A stretch of DNA of 64,000 nucleotides from JACCXG01 sp963836735 (lineage in GTDB: Bacteria > Acidobacteriota > Vicinamibacteria > Vicinamibacterales > 2-12-FULL-66-21), in contig CAWIKP010000002.1 of NCBI GenBank assembly GCA_963836735.1, positions 27,572-91,571 of the forward strand, given 5' to 3'. Of the stretch, positions 39,821 through 49,700 are shown piece after piece. The notes below the pieces were generated by a model. The model was given only the letters and a program-made list of their open reading frames with translations, made no database searches and had not been told where the DNA came from. How positions within the stretch are numbered: position 1 is the stretch's first letter; every line of letters starts with the position of its first letter. The translations under genes were made by a program, and so were the position numbers.

Positions 39821-40463
39821 CTACGCCGTGCCGAACACGCGCTCCACGTCGTCGACCTGTGCTCGACTGAGCGGCCGATGCGGCCGGCCTTCGAGCAGAA
39901 AGAACAGCCGCGCCGTCTCTTCCAGTTCCTCGGCGGCCGAGACCGCCGTCTCGAGATCGCGGCCGGCGACGACCGGCCCGTGGTTCGCCAGCAGGACGGC
40001 CCGGTGCGCCGCCGCGAGCTGACGGATGGCGCCTGCCGCGCTGGTGTCGCCCGGACGGCTGTAGGGGACGAGCGCGACGCGCCCCACCCGCATGATCACA
40101 TAGGGCGTCAACGGCGGCACGGCGTCGTCGGCCGGCAGATCGCTGCGGCACGAGAGCGCGGTCGCATGCGTCGAGTGCAGATGCACGACGGCGTGATCCT
40201 GCGGTCTGCGCGGCATACATCGCGAGGTGCAGCCACGCCTCCTTCGTCGGCGGCGCGCCGTCGACATGGCGGCCGGTCGCGTCGAGCCTGCTGAGGGAGT
40301 CGACGGCGAGCCGGCCGAGCGACACGTTGGTCGGCGACATCAGGAAGCCTTCGTCACCGGGCAGCCGCACGCTCAGATTGCCCGAGGTGCCGCAGCTGTA
40401 TCCCCGCAGAAAGAGCGAGCGCCCGTACTCGACGAGCGCCTCCCGCGCCTGCTGTTCCGTCAT
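39821..40463 (-). CDS. class II aldolase/adducin-type decarboxylase (OtnC/LtnC-like)
   Basis: In sugar-acid pathways this family decarboxylates 3-oxo-tetronate 4-phosphate to dihydroxyacetone phosphate. The zinc-binding histidines are in VVHLHSTHATAL and ANHGPVV; the substrate-binding start is SCGTSGNLSVRLP. One frame change near 40210 joins the two halves; about 213 residues result, a normal size. ATG 40463 overlaps the kinase stop in ATGA. Fuculose- or ribulose-phosphate aldolases share the fold, but the neighbouring kinase favours the four-carbon acid route. Confidence 0.85.
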
Positions 40464-41713
40464 CGTGCGCACTCCAGTGCTTTGGCGAAGAACCTTCGGC
40501 TGCCGAAATTGCCGGACTTGAGCGCGAACACGAAGCCGTCGGGATCCAGGCTCGCGTCCAGGGCACGCCGGGATCGAGCTCGTCGCCGAACGTGAGCATG
40601 CGGATGCGCAACGCCTGCAGCACGGCGGCCGACGTTTCGCCGCCGGCCACGACGAACGTTCTGACGCCATGCGGCCGGCCAGCGCCACCGCGAGCGAGCC
40701 GAAGGCCTTCTCGACGAGACGCCGCGGCCGGCAGATGGCCGAGACGCTGCTGCACCGCCTGCACCTTGCCGGGTTCGCCGCTCGAATACAGAAGCACGCT
40801 GCCGGCCGCGATCTGATCGCAGGCCCACTCGATGAGGCGCGGCAACTCGTCAGGGTTCTCGGCGATCGCGAGTGGATCGATTTCGCGAGTCGGCATCACT
40901 CCGGCGGCCTGTTCGACTTGCGCCAGCGTCGCCGCCGAACAGCTGCCGCTCAGCATCGCGATCGGGGCGCGAATCGACAGCCTCGGCTCATGCGCTCTCG
41001 GCCGCGCTGCGAAACGTAGTTCAGGCGCGCGAGCGCACCGCCGAGAGCCGCTCCGCCCGTGACCAGTCGAAGTCCCGCACTGGCTTCGGCGATCGACGTC
41101 GAGATGGCGATCGAACAAGGCATCGACAATGGCAACGGGATAGCCGCTGCTGTGCGAGCTCGGCGAACCTGCTCGCCGACCGCGCGCGGCCCCGCCTCGA
41201 TGGTGCGTCAGTTCGACGAGCCCTACCGGTGCGCGCGTCTGCCGACCCAGCACCCGCACCAGGTTCGCATCGGTCATCGGCGTCAGCGGATGGTGGCGCA
41301 TCGACGACTCGGAGAGGAGCTGGCTGCCGACGAAGAGATGTCCGGCGTAGACCGTGCGCTTCAGCGCCGGATACGCCGGGCAGGCGATCGTGAAGTTGGC
41401 GTCCAGCCGGGCGGACAGCTCGTCGATCACCGGCCCGATGTTGCCGGCGTCGGTCGAGTCGAAGGTCGAGCAGTACTTGAAGTAGATCTGCCCGGCGCCC
41501 GCCGAGCGCAGCGCCTCGGCCGCCTGCCGCGCGCTGGACCTGGCCAGGTCGGCGGCCACCGTGCGGGTCTTCATCGAGACCACGACCGCATCGGCGCCGG
41601 AGGGGAATCGCGAGGGTATCGAGGGTCTGAACAACGGTCAACCCGGCGCGGCGAAGCACGGACGCGAGATCCGTGCCTCCCGTAACATCGTCGGCAATGG
41701 CACCCAGGAACAT
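40460..41713 (-). CDS. four-carbon acid sugar kinase (DUF1537, OtnK/LtnK-like), several frame breaks
   Basis: This kinase family phosphorylates 3-oxo-tetronates after oxidation of threonate or erythronate. The start LGAIADDVTGGTDLAS is the family signature, followed by QIYFKYCSTFDSTDAGNIGPVIDEL, PAYPALKRTVYAGHLFVG, PIAMLSGSCSAATLAQVE and FVVAGGETSAAVLQAL. The end is FALKSGNFGSRRFFAKALE. Frame changes lie near 41610, 41200-41050, 40690 and 40560. Joined length is about 415 residues. It is the first gene of the sugar-acid run and is divergent from the SMP-30 lactonase over 51 bases that contain an imperfect palindrome. Confidence 0.85.
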
Positions 41714-41740
41714 CAGGCGATCACGTTGACGGAAGCCCGC

Positions 41741-41756
41741 ACATCGTATACGTTGT
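41741..41756. promoter_or_regulatory. imperfect palindrome in the kinase/lactonase divergent gap
   Basis: ACATCGTATACGTTGT is symmetrical apart from one pair, with a perfect CGTATACG core (41745-41752). It lies 28 bases upstream of the kinase ATG and nine bases upstream of the lactonase ATG, a position where a repressor would shut both. FCD-type GntR regulators commonly bind GTATAC-centred sites. Confidence 0.45.
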
Positions 41757-41764
41757 TGAATTCA

Positions 41765-42741
41765 ATGTCAATCGACCGCCGGATCCCGATCACCGCACTC
41801 GAGCCCCACGGCGCGGGCCTGAACCGGCCCGAGTGCGTCGTCGCCACACGGGCCGGCGATGTGTTCGTGCCGGAATGGCCGGGCGGCGTGACCGTCGTGC
41901 GCGCCGATGGCCGGACCCAGACGTGGCGCGCGGCGTCGTCGATTGACCTGCGCCCGAACGGCATCGCCCTCGCCGCCGACGGCTCGTTCTTGATCGCGAA
42001 CCTGGGCGACGACGGCGGGATCTGGCGGCTGGATCGCTCGGGGCTGCTTACTCCGGTGGTGCGCGAAGTCGACGGGGTTCCGCTTCCCCCGGCAAACTTC
42101 GTCACGATCGACGAGCAGGATCGTATCTGGATCTCGGTCAGCACTCGCCTCGTCCCGCGGCAGCAGGCCTGGCGTTCCGATGTCGGCGACGGGTTCGTCG
42201 TCCTGCTGGACGCACACGGCCCGCGCATCGTCGCCGACGGCCTGCACTACACCAACGAAGTCCGGCCGGATCCGACCGGCGCGTGGCTGTACGTCGTCGA
42301 GACGTTTGGACGACGGGTGAGTCGCTTTCCGATTGGACCGCGGGGATCGCTTGGCACGGCCGAAACGGTCTTCTCCAGCAATGACGGATTCTTTCCCGAT
42401 GGATTCGCGTTCGATGAAGACGGCGGCCTGTGGGTGACGTCGCTGGTGAGCAATCGCCTGGTGCGCTTCCACGGCGACCGGATGGAGATCGTTCTCGAGG
42501 ACGTGAACGCGGACTTCGTCGCACGAGTCGAGCAGGCATTCGCCTCGCGCGCCATGACGGCTGAACACCTCGGCCCGATTCCGGGACGCTGATTCAGCAA
42601 CTCACGAGCGTGGCATTTGGCGGACCGGATCGCCGGACGGTCTATCTGGGCTCGCTGCACGGGTCCTGTTTGTACCGCTTTCGCGCGAGCGTCAGCGGCG
42701 CCCAGTTGCCGCACTGGAATTGGTACGATCTCGTACTCTGA
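41765..42741 (+). CDS. SMP-30/gluconolactonase family lactonase
   Basis: This is a six-bladed propeller lactonase that opens sugar lactones. The metal-site regions are ECVVATRAGDVFVPEW near the start, RPNGIALAADGSFLIAN, FVTIDEQDRIWISVS and FPDGFAFDEDGGLWVTS, where the PDG/FDEDG segment holds the catalytic aspartate. The frame changes near 42585; the last blade SVAFGGPDRRTVYLGSLHGS continues to the stop at 42739-42741, giving about 325 residues. It is divergent from the four-carbon acid kinase and would supply the open acid for that pathway. Confidence 0.88.
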
Positions 42742-42748
42742 TGGGTGG

Positions 42749-42805
42749 CTTCCGGCTTTAGCCGGAAGGCTGCCGCCGGCGTTCGACTTCCGCCTAAGGC
42801 GGAAG
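42749..42805. repeat. pair of palindromic repeat units
   Basis: Two hairpins stand 18 bases apart: CTTCCGGC-TTTA-GCCGGAAG (42749-42768) and CTTCCGCC-TAA-GGCGGAAG (42787-42805). The second, with its flanks (42785-42810), is an inverted copy of the unit at 30738-30763. They lie between the convergent lactonase and GntR genes, where they could act as a two-way transcription barrier. Confidence 0.75.
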
Positions 42806-42831
42806 CTACGAGCAATTGGGTGAGAGCTCGT

Positions 42832-43577
42832 TCAGAAACTGCCGAGCCGCGTCTGATGGAGCAGGTTCAGGATCTCGGTCATCGCCCGCTCGCGATGTTT
42901 CGCATGTCGGGTGCGGGCCTGACGCCAGTCTCGCTGGCGAATGGCGTCGAGCAGCGCCCGGTGTTCGCGGTTCGACTGCTCGAGCGAGGCACGCAGCCGG
43001 ACCGTCGTCATCCGCGCGCGGTGGCCCTGCTCCCAGAGCATTTCGACCATCGCCGCCAGCCGCTGATTGCCGCAGAGCGTGACGAGGATGCGGTGGAAGC
43101 GCTCGTCGGCTTTGGCCCACGCGTCGACGTCCTTCTTCCTGACCGCCGAGATCCATCTCATCGACGGGCTTTTCGATCGCCGCGAGCGCCTCTTCCTCGA
43201 GGTCCGCCCGCGCCAGCCGCTCGATCGCCGTCAACTCGAGCGAGGTCAGGACCTCGTAGACCTCCCGCAGCTCCTGAATCGAGAGGGGGACGACGCGCAT
43301 CCCGTGGCGGGGGATCAGCTGCACGAAGCGTTCGTTCTGCAGCCTGACCAGCGCCTCGCGCACCGGCGTGCGGCTCATCCCGAGGTCGGCGGCGAGCTCC
43401 TGTTCGAGCACCTGATGGCCTGGTGCGTAGTAGTTGTCGAGAATGCGCCGGCGGATTTCCGCGTAGGCCTGGTCGACGCGCGATTCGCGCTTCGCCGCGG
43501 CGCTCCTGCCCCAACCCGGACCTGGCCGGGGCGGACGGTGCCTTCGGTGGAGCTTTCTTCCGCGCCTGGGTGGACAC
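42832..43577 (-). CDS. GntR-family (FCD) transcription regulator, frame broken twice
   Basis: An N-terminal winged helix (YAEIRRRILDNYYAPGHQVLEQELAADLGMSRTPVREAL, in parts) binds DNA; the C-terminal FCD helical domain senses a ligand. The latter runs EVLTSLELTAIERLA, then in a second frame KADERFHRILVTLCGNQRLAAMVEMLW and ALLDAIRQRDWRQARTRHAKH, with the usual metal-site histidines. Breaks lie near 43160 and near 43500. GTG 43577 with a basic lead (STQARKKAPPKAP) is a guess; no strong ribosome site is seen. FCD regulators usually respond to sugar acids or carboxylates, so it probably controls the adjacent lactonase/kinase genes. Confidence 0.82.
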
Positions 43578-43600
43578 GCGCCGGTACGATACCAGAACTG

Positions 43601-43672
43601 CCGTCCGCAATCGCGAACGTTCCTGCGCCGCCGGCCGTTCACGCTTCGATCGCCGCGCAGTTGATCCGCACT
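43601..43672 (+). repeat. about 70-bp direct repeat, copy 1
   Basis: This stretch, with CAATCGCGAACGTTCCT and TCGATCGCCGCGC, matches 47423-47490 at roughly 85% with small gaps, in the same direction. The two copies bracket the second TonB receptor gene. It lies upstream of the GntR start. No coding is apparent. Confidence 0.65.
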
Positions 43673-43882
43673 GCGCCTCGAGCCGGATGGCCTGCTCTGC
43701 CGACGAACCCGGCAGGCCGGGCCTGCCTTTAACTGCGCATTTGACAGCGAGTTACTTAATGAATACATTGTTGCACCGATTACGGGTCGACACGCCCGAT
43801 TCGCCTGCGGCGAAGGCCGCCCGCGTCCATCCGTGACGATTTGCGCACAGACGGCGCCGGGCGGTTCAGGGAGGACTGGCAC

Positions 43883-46800
43883 ATGCGCTTCATCATCGGC
43901 GTGGCGATGTTGGCGGTCGCGCTCGGATCACGCGACGCCCGCGCGGGCGCAACAGCTCACGACCGGCACGATCACCGGGATCGTCCAGGACGACCAGGGC
44001 CTGCGGATGCCGGGCGTCACGGTGGAGATCCGGAACGAACAGACCAACGACGTTCGGACGACCGTATCCAACGAGGTCGGCCTGTTCACGATGCCGGCGC
44101 TGCCGCTCGGCAAGTACACGCTGAAGCTGGCGCTCGAGGGATTCGCGACCGTCGAGCGGGTCGGGATCCAGCTGCGGTCCGGCGAGGTCTACAGCGCCGG
44201 CACCATCACGCTGAGCGTCGGCGCCCTCACCCAGTCCACCACCGTCTATGCCGAGAGCGCGGTCGTCCAGACCGCCAACGCCGAGAAGAACGCGGTGCTG
44301 GAAGAGCGGGCGATCGAATCGCTCGTGGCCCGCGGCCGCGACCCGCTCAACCTGCTCCGGACGATGCCGGGCGTCCAGGCGGACCTGAACACCGCCTCGC
44401 TCGGCGCCACCAACGGCGCCCCGGTGCCCAACATCGGCGGGCTGCTGCGCAGCACCGTCATGCTCGACGGCATGATTGCCAACGACGCCGACACCAACGC
44501 GCACGTGAGCATCATCAACATCGATGCGATTGCCGAGATCAAGGTCGTGTCGAGCGGCATGGCGGCCGAATACGGCAGGAGCGGCGGCGCCCAGATCAGC
44601 TTCACGTCGAAGTCGGGCACCCGCGAGTTCCACGGCAGCCTGGCCTTCTTCAAGCGCCACGACGACCTCAACGCGACGCCGCTGATCAACAAGATCAACA
44701 ACCTGCCCAAGCCGTACTACCGCTACAACACGCTGACCGGGACGCTCGGCGGGCCGGTATACATCCCCGGAGTGCTGACCGGCCTGCGCGACAAGATGTT
44801 CTTCTTCTATACGCAGCGAGATGTGGGAGAACAAGGAACCGCAGGGGGCGCGCACGTCGACCATGCCCACTGCGCTCGAGCGGCAGGGGGACTTCTCACA
44901 GACGCTCGATACCAACGGCCGCCTGATCTTCGTCCGCGATCCGCTGCGCTCGGGCGCCTGCAGTCCGACCACCGGCGGACCGGCCTGCTTTCCCGGCAAC
45001 ATCATCCCGCCCGACCGGTTCGATGCGGTCGGCCGCGCGCTCCTGAACCAGTTTCCCGAGCCGAACTTCACCGACCGGAGCGTCAGCCTCGGCCAGTACA
45101 ACTACCGGGATCAGGACATCCGCGACGTGACGAAGCGCCTCAACCAGCTGAAGGTCGACTTCAACGCGACGACGAAGGATCGGCTGACGGTGCGATGGCG
45201 CGACTGGTATCCGCTCACGATCGGCTACGGCGGCACGTTCGGCGCCGGTGGGAACTGGAACTTCCACCGCCAGGGCTACACGAAGAGCGAGAAAAGCCTG
45301 CAGACGACCTACACGCCGCACGTTCGGCGTCAACCTCGTGAACGAGGCGTCCGCCTCGTTCCGCGTCATGCGCGAGACCGCGCCCGACAGCCAGGACGAC
45401 CGCCACTTGATGAGCGCGGTCGGAATCCCGCCGTTCCAGCTGTTTCCGAGCGCCAACGTGCTCGGCATCGTGCCGGCGATCAGCTACCCTGGCGTGCCGA
45501 CCGGCGCGACCATCACCTACGACACGCGCTATCCGATCGCCGCGCGCGACGGCCGTTATTCGATCGTCGACACGCTGTCGTGGTCGAAGGGCAGCCATCT
45601 GTTCAAGGCGGGCCTCCTCTACGAGTTCAACCCGACGAGCGAGGGGCCGCAGGGCACGTGCTTCCAGGGGTGCTTCAACTTCAGCTCCCAGACCGCGGTC
45701 AACATCAACCCGCTGAACACGAACTACGCGTTCGCCAACGCGCTGCTCGGGTACTACAACCAGTATCAGGAGACCAACCTGAAGACCGAGCAGAAGGCCC
45801 AGGCCTCGATCTGGGAGTGGTTCGTCCAGGACACGTGGAAGCCGATCAGGAACCTCACGCTCGATCTCGGCGTGCGCTTCGGTCACGTCGAGCCCTACCG
45901 GCTGCCCGACGATCTGATCGGCGCGGCCTTCGTGCCGGACCGGTGGGATCCCGCCAGGACCCCGCGGCTGTTCAGGCCGGCGATCGTCAACGGCGTGCGG
46001 GTCGGATTCGATCAGACCACCGGCCAGGTCGTGCCTTCCACGCTGATCGGATTCCTCGTCCCGGGCTCCGGCGATCCGAACAACGGCATGGTCACCGACA
46101 AAGGGCCGCTGCCACCAGGCGGCCTGACGTTCATGCCGTCCCGGCCGCCCGGTGTGATCATGTCCCCACGCTTCGGCTTTGCCTACGACCTCGGCGGCGC
46201 CGGCAGGACGGCGATCCGCGGGAGCTTCAGCGTCCTCCAGGATCTGCTTCCCGCCTCGTCCGATCTCGGCCGCAATGTTCCGGGGTTTGCGCCGTACTCG
46301 CGCGTGTCCACGTTCCTCTACGGACGGATCCCCGACCTGGCCGGCACGGCCGCGTTCGATTCGCCGATCAGTCCCGTCGCGTTCGACGACTACGAAGCGC
46401 AGACGGCCTATACCTACTCGATCGAGGTGCAGCAGAACCTGGGCGGGGCGACGACGCTCAGCGTGGCCTACGTCGGAAACCGGTACCTCGACCTGCGCAA
46501 CAACCTGAACATCAACCCGATTCCGCCGGGTGCGCGCTTCGATCCGGCCAACGCGGACCCGACGAATCCGGCGACCCCGCTGCCCGACAACTTCCTCAGG
46601 CCGATGATCGGCTACGGCACGATCAACCTGCGCACCAACGGCGGCTACAGCCGCTACAACTCGCTGCAGGTCACGGCCAACCGGCGCGTCCGTTCCGGGC
46701 TGATGTTCGGGTCGGCGTACACGCTGGCCGTCGCCAAGAGCACGGCCGGGATTCCGAACTTTCACGATCTCGCCTACACCTACGACTACGCCGCCGGCGA

Positions 46801-47364
46801 CCGGCGGCATGTGCTGTCGGTCAACGGGGTATACGAGATCCCGTCGTGGACCTCGGCGCCCAGCGTGGTCCGCGCCGTGCTCGACCACTGGCAGGTCGCG
46901 GTCGTCGCCGGCTTCACGACCGGCGCGCCGGAGACCGTCACGTTCACGACGACCGACAACTTCGACTTCACCGGCGGCGGCGACGCGGGACGAGTCAGCA
47001 TCACGCCCGGATGCGACCCGATTCTTCCCAGGGGCGAGCGGACGCACCAGCGCTGGTTCAACACCTCCTGCTTCATTCGCCCGTCGGGCCGCGGCGACGA
47101 AGGCAATTCGAGCCGCATGCACTACTTCGGCCCTGGGTCGAACACCTGGGACCTCACGCTGACGAAGGGCGATCAAGCTTGGCGGCTCGCGTGAAGTGCA
47201 GCTGCGGCGGAGTTCTACAACCTCTTCAACCACCCGACGTGGCAGACGTGAACAACGTGGCGCGGTTCGACCCGGCTGGCAATCAGATCAACGACGCGTT
47301 CGGGACGGTGATGCCGGACGGTTCGCCGCGGATCATCCAGCTGGCGTTGCGATTCGTGTTCTGA
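43883..47364 (+). CDS. TonB-dependent receptor, Oar/carboxypeptidase-regulatory type (second), several frame breaks
   Basis: ATG 43883 with GGGAGG upstream opens a signal peptide (MRFIIGVAMLAVALGS). A carboxypeptidase-regulatory-like domain (GTITGIVQDDQGLRMPGVTV), a plug (LLRTMPGVQAD, LDGMIANDAD, IAEIKVVSSGMAAEYGRSGG) and a barrel ending IIQLALRFVF follow. The frame changes near 43930, 44820, 45310 and 47190. Joined length is about 1,155 residues. Layout and many segments match the receptor at 34.8-38.5 kb (for example DPLRSGACSPT, GGPACFPGN), so the two are paralogues. Copies of a 70-bp repeat lie on both sides. The ligand is unknown; the nearby sugar-acid genes hint at a carbohydrate. Confidence 0.88.
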
Positions 47365-47726
47365 GACGCGTCACGACAGGGTCACATGATGGCCGGGTGG
47401 TGGGCCTGACCGTACCCTGAAGCCGTCAACAATCGCGAACGTTCCTCCGCCGCCGCCGTTACGTATCGATCGCCGCGCCTTGATCCGCGCGCCGCAGACA
47501 GGTCCTGAAGCGCGTCGGCTTGCGGCATCGGGTCGCAGTCTGAGCCTCCCCCCGCTCCCCTACCGAGCGCCCGCAGCAAAACGTTTTCAGCATCCTGGGA
47601 AAAACAAACGGTAAACCAGGGGAAGGCACGGATTCCACCCGGTGCCTGCCGCGCGTATAACAGGCCCACACGCGAATCAGGGAAAGACGTTGAACTGGCC
47701 CGCCGAGCCAGTAGAGGGATTCCGCC
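47365..47726. repeat. gene-free stretch with 70-bp direct repeat, copy 2 (47423-47490)
   Basis: I see no gene in these 362 bases. The 68 bases at 47423-47490 are the second copy of the repeat at 43601-43672, with small deletions. The rest is ordinary GC-rich intergenic sequence leading to the next gene, with no clear terminator or operator. Confidence 0.6.
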
Positions 47727-48566
47727 GTGAGAATTCGCCGCCTGTGGCTGCCTTTCACCTCTCTTCTCCTGGTCGCTTCCTTCAGCGTCGGTGCACGGTC
47801 ACAGGCGGTCACATCCGTGAGAGTGGTCCGTGCAGCGGCTGTCCTCGAGCAGCCGGTCGGAGACGCCCGGGCCGTCGGCAGCGCGGGGACCGGCGAGATT
47901 CTGGATGTACTGGACGAGCGCAACGGGTGGTACCTCGTGCGGCCGCCAACAGGCGGTCCGGCGCGCGAGTGGCGGACAGGATGGGTGACTGCGGTGACCG
48001 TGGAACCTATGCGAAGCGGCCCGCCAGGCGCGACGGTGCCAGGCCCACCGGCAGCCGCGACGAGCCAGGCTGAAGCGAGTGCCAACAGAAAAGGATTCAT
48101 CATCGGTGGCGGTGTTGGCGGCGGCCTTCACCGTCCACCGGGATTCACCGTCTTCGACCGGTTCGGCCGGGTCGCCGCTACCGGCGGCGGCACGAACAAT
48201 TTCTCAATCGTGACGAACTTCACGGTCGGGTACGCGCCGTCAGATCAGGTGTTGCTGTTCTATTCGAACCGCGCGGTCTTCACCACCGACGAGAGTTACG
48301 ACGCGCTCGGCGTGACGGGGTTCGGGACGACGTACATGTTTCGCCGGACCGCGCCGACCGGTTACGTCACCGGGAGCATCGGTGGTGGATTCGGGGCCAA
48401 CATCTATCAGGGCACCGGGGGTGAGGCGGGCCTGGGCTTCAGCGCCGGCGCCGGATGGGAATTCGCGCGCCACCTGTCCCTGGAGGGGGATGTCCTGGTC
48501 GTCCAACTCGGAGACAACCAGCGCCATACCGTGTACCGGGCGCTCCTGCTGTACACGTTCTACTGA
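47727..48566 (+). CDS. SH3-like domain plus outer-membrane beta-barrel protein
   Basis: A signal peptide (LWLPFTSLLLVASFSVGARSQ) leads to a bacterial SH3-like domain (VVRAAAVLEQPVGDARAVG... ILDVLDERNGWYLVRPP, ending in WRTGWV), a proline/alanine linker, and a small eight-strand-type barrel (GGGVGGGLHRPPGFTVF to VYRALLLYTFY) with terminal aromatic residues. The frame is intact over 279 residues. GTG 47727 has GAGGG about nine bases upstream. Linking a wall-binding SH3 domain to a barrel suggests an envelope-stabilising role, like OmpA with a different anchor. This is inference; I know no named homologue. Confidence 0.65.
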   Translation: MRIRRLWLPFTSLLLVASFSVGARSQAVTSVRVVRAAAVLEQPVGDARAVGSAGTGEILDVLDERNGWYLVRPPTGGPAREWRTGWVTAVTVEPMRSGPPGATVPGPPAAATSQAEASANRKGFIIGGGVGGGLHRPPGFTVFDRFGRVAATGGGTNNFSIVTNFTVGYAPSDQVLLFYSNRAVFTTDESYDALGVTGFGTTYMFRRTAPTGYVTGSIGGGFGANIYQGTGGEAGLGFSAGAGWEFARHLSLEGDVLVVQLGDNQRHTVYRALLLYTFY

Positions 48567-48610
48567 ACCGCTCATCACGGCCGACAACCTTGGACGACAA
48601 GAGGTGTGCG

Positions 48611-49102
48611 ATGACCCGAACTGCAGCCGGTGCCCTTCTGTCTTTCGTGCTGTTCGCGAGCCCCTGCGTTGCGGCCGGTGCGGTCGGCCAGGAACCGGTG
48701 CAGTGCGGGCCCGAAGACGAGAAGAACGAAGTCGTCAAGCCAAAGAACCGGCCGGCCGTGCCGGCGCCATCGCCCGGCAAGGCGATGGTTGTCGTGATGT
48801 ACAAAGGCGTGATGGGCAAGAGCTATCAGGTCAAGCTCTCGGTTGACGGGAAGTGGCGAGCGGTGCTGAAGAAAAACCAGTTCTCGTTTTTCGAGATCGA
48901 TCCCGGTGTGAGGCGGATGTGTTGGGGGGGCCGGGTGGCGAAACGCGACGACAACTACTTGTTGCTCACCGCGCAGGCGGGTCAGACCTACTACATCCTG
49001 GGTACGTTCAGAGAGGGCATCACTGAGCTCGATCCGGCAGAGGGTCAGAAGGGCACGGCCAAGTATGACTACGTTACATTCACCGTCCGCCCTTCCAACT
49101 AG
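48611..49102 (+). CDS. secreted DUF2846-like protein
   Basis: This is a 163-residue exported protein with a signal peptide (AAGALLSFVLFASPCVAAG) and a compact beta domain: VVVMYKGVMGKSYQVKLSVDGKW, then FSFFEIDPGVRRMCWGG and LLTAQAGQTYYILGTFRE. This order (short hydrophilic strand pair, Pro-Gly turn, gly-rich end) resembles DUF2846 domains, whose function is unknown. AGAGGTG precedes ATG 48611. The 3' end overlaps the next gene by 38 bases in another frame. Confidence 0.6.
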   Translation: MTRTAAGALLSFVLFASPCVAAGAVGQEPVQCGPEDEKNEVVKPKNRPAVPAPSPGKAMVVVMYKGVMGKSYQVKLSVDGKWRAVLKKNQFSFFEIDPGVRRMCWGGRVAKRDDNYLLLTAQAGQTYYILGTFREGITELDPAEGQKGTAKYDYVTFTVRPSN

Positions 49103-49700
49103 GCCCCGTGTCGGCCGCCTGGCCGGCGTCGTGGTTTTCAGCGCAGCGCTGCTTCAGATGATGCCGTCGGCGACATCGGGACAGGAGGTCGACAAGTCCC
49201 AGCCGCCCGCGCCCAAGACCTGGTCGAACGTCATGTACCTGGGCGGCGTCGCCGGGATCCGTGGCAAGTCGCTGGACTGGAAAAACACGCTGACCGTTTC
49301 TGCCACCGCGATCAGGTTCGAGGGCACAGGCAAGCAGCCAATCCGCTTCGAGATTTCGACCGCGTCAGTGCGCGCCCTCGACTATTCGGGCCACAAACGC
49401 GGCAATGCCGAAACAGGGGGCACGATCAGCGGCCTCGCCGGAGCCTTGCTCGGGTCCTCGATTAAGTCCACGGATCACTACGTGCTCCTCGAATACCTGT
49501 TGCCGGACGGGAGTCCGAGCGCGGTCCTGCTGCGGCTTCACAAAGACAATCAGCAGGAGATCATCGCGGCGCTGCGTGGCGCCATCCCGCCGACCGAGCC
49601 GGGTCCGGCTCCGAAAGCGTGTCGTAGACTGAGATATGGAGACACGGCAGGGCCTGGTATCGCCGACCGGAGCGGCTCGAGCCGCGAGCGCATCGGCTGA
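49065..49700 (+). CDS. exported hypothetical protein with a C-terminus provided by a duplicated segment
   Basis: A signal-like helix (LAGVVVFSAALLQMMPSATSG) is followed by a beta-rich domain (VMYLGGVAGIRGKSLDWKNTLTVSATAIRFEG, and ISGLAGALLGSSIKSTDHYVLLEYLLPDG). The readable domain ends near IIAALRGAIPPTEPG. From 49618 the gene runs into the duplicated segment also found at 53670, so the last 28 residues are foreign to the family. The start overlaps the preceding gene. Function unknown. It could be a homologue of short PH-like or lipid-binding domains, but I cannot support that. Confidence 0.5.
   Translation: MTTLHSPSALPTRPRVGRLAGVVVFSAALLQMMPSATSGQEVDKSQPPAPKTWSNVMYLGGVAGIRGKSLDWKNTLTVSATAIRFEGTGKQPIRFEISTASVRALDYSGHKRGNAETGGTISGLAGALLGSSIKSTDHYVLLEYLLPDGSPSAVLLRLHKDNQQEIIAALRGAIPPTEPGPAPKACRRLRYGDTAGPGIADRSGSSRERIG

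Noticed and set aside
45215..47233. A 672-codon open frame antisense to the second TonB receptor
   Set aside because: It reads as arginine/valine/glycine-rich sequence without domains and mirrors the codon bias of the receptor gene. Long antisense frames are expected at this GC content.
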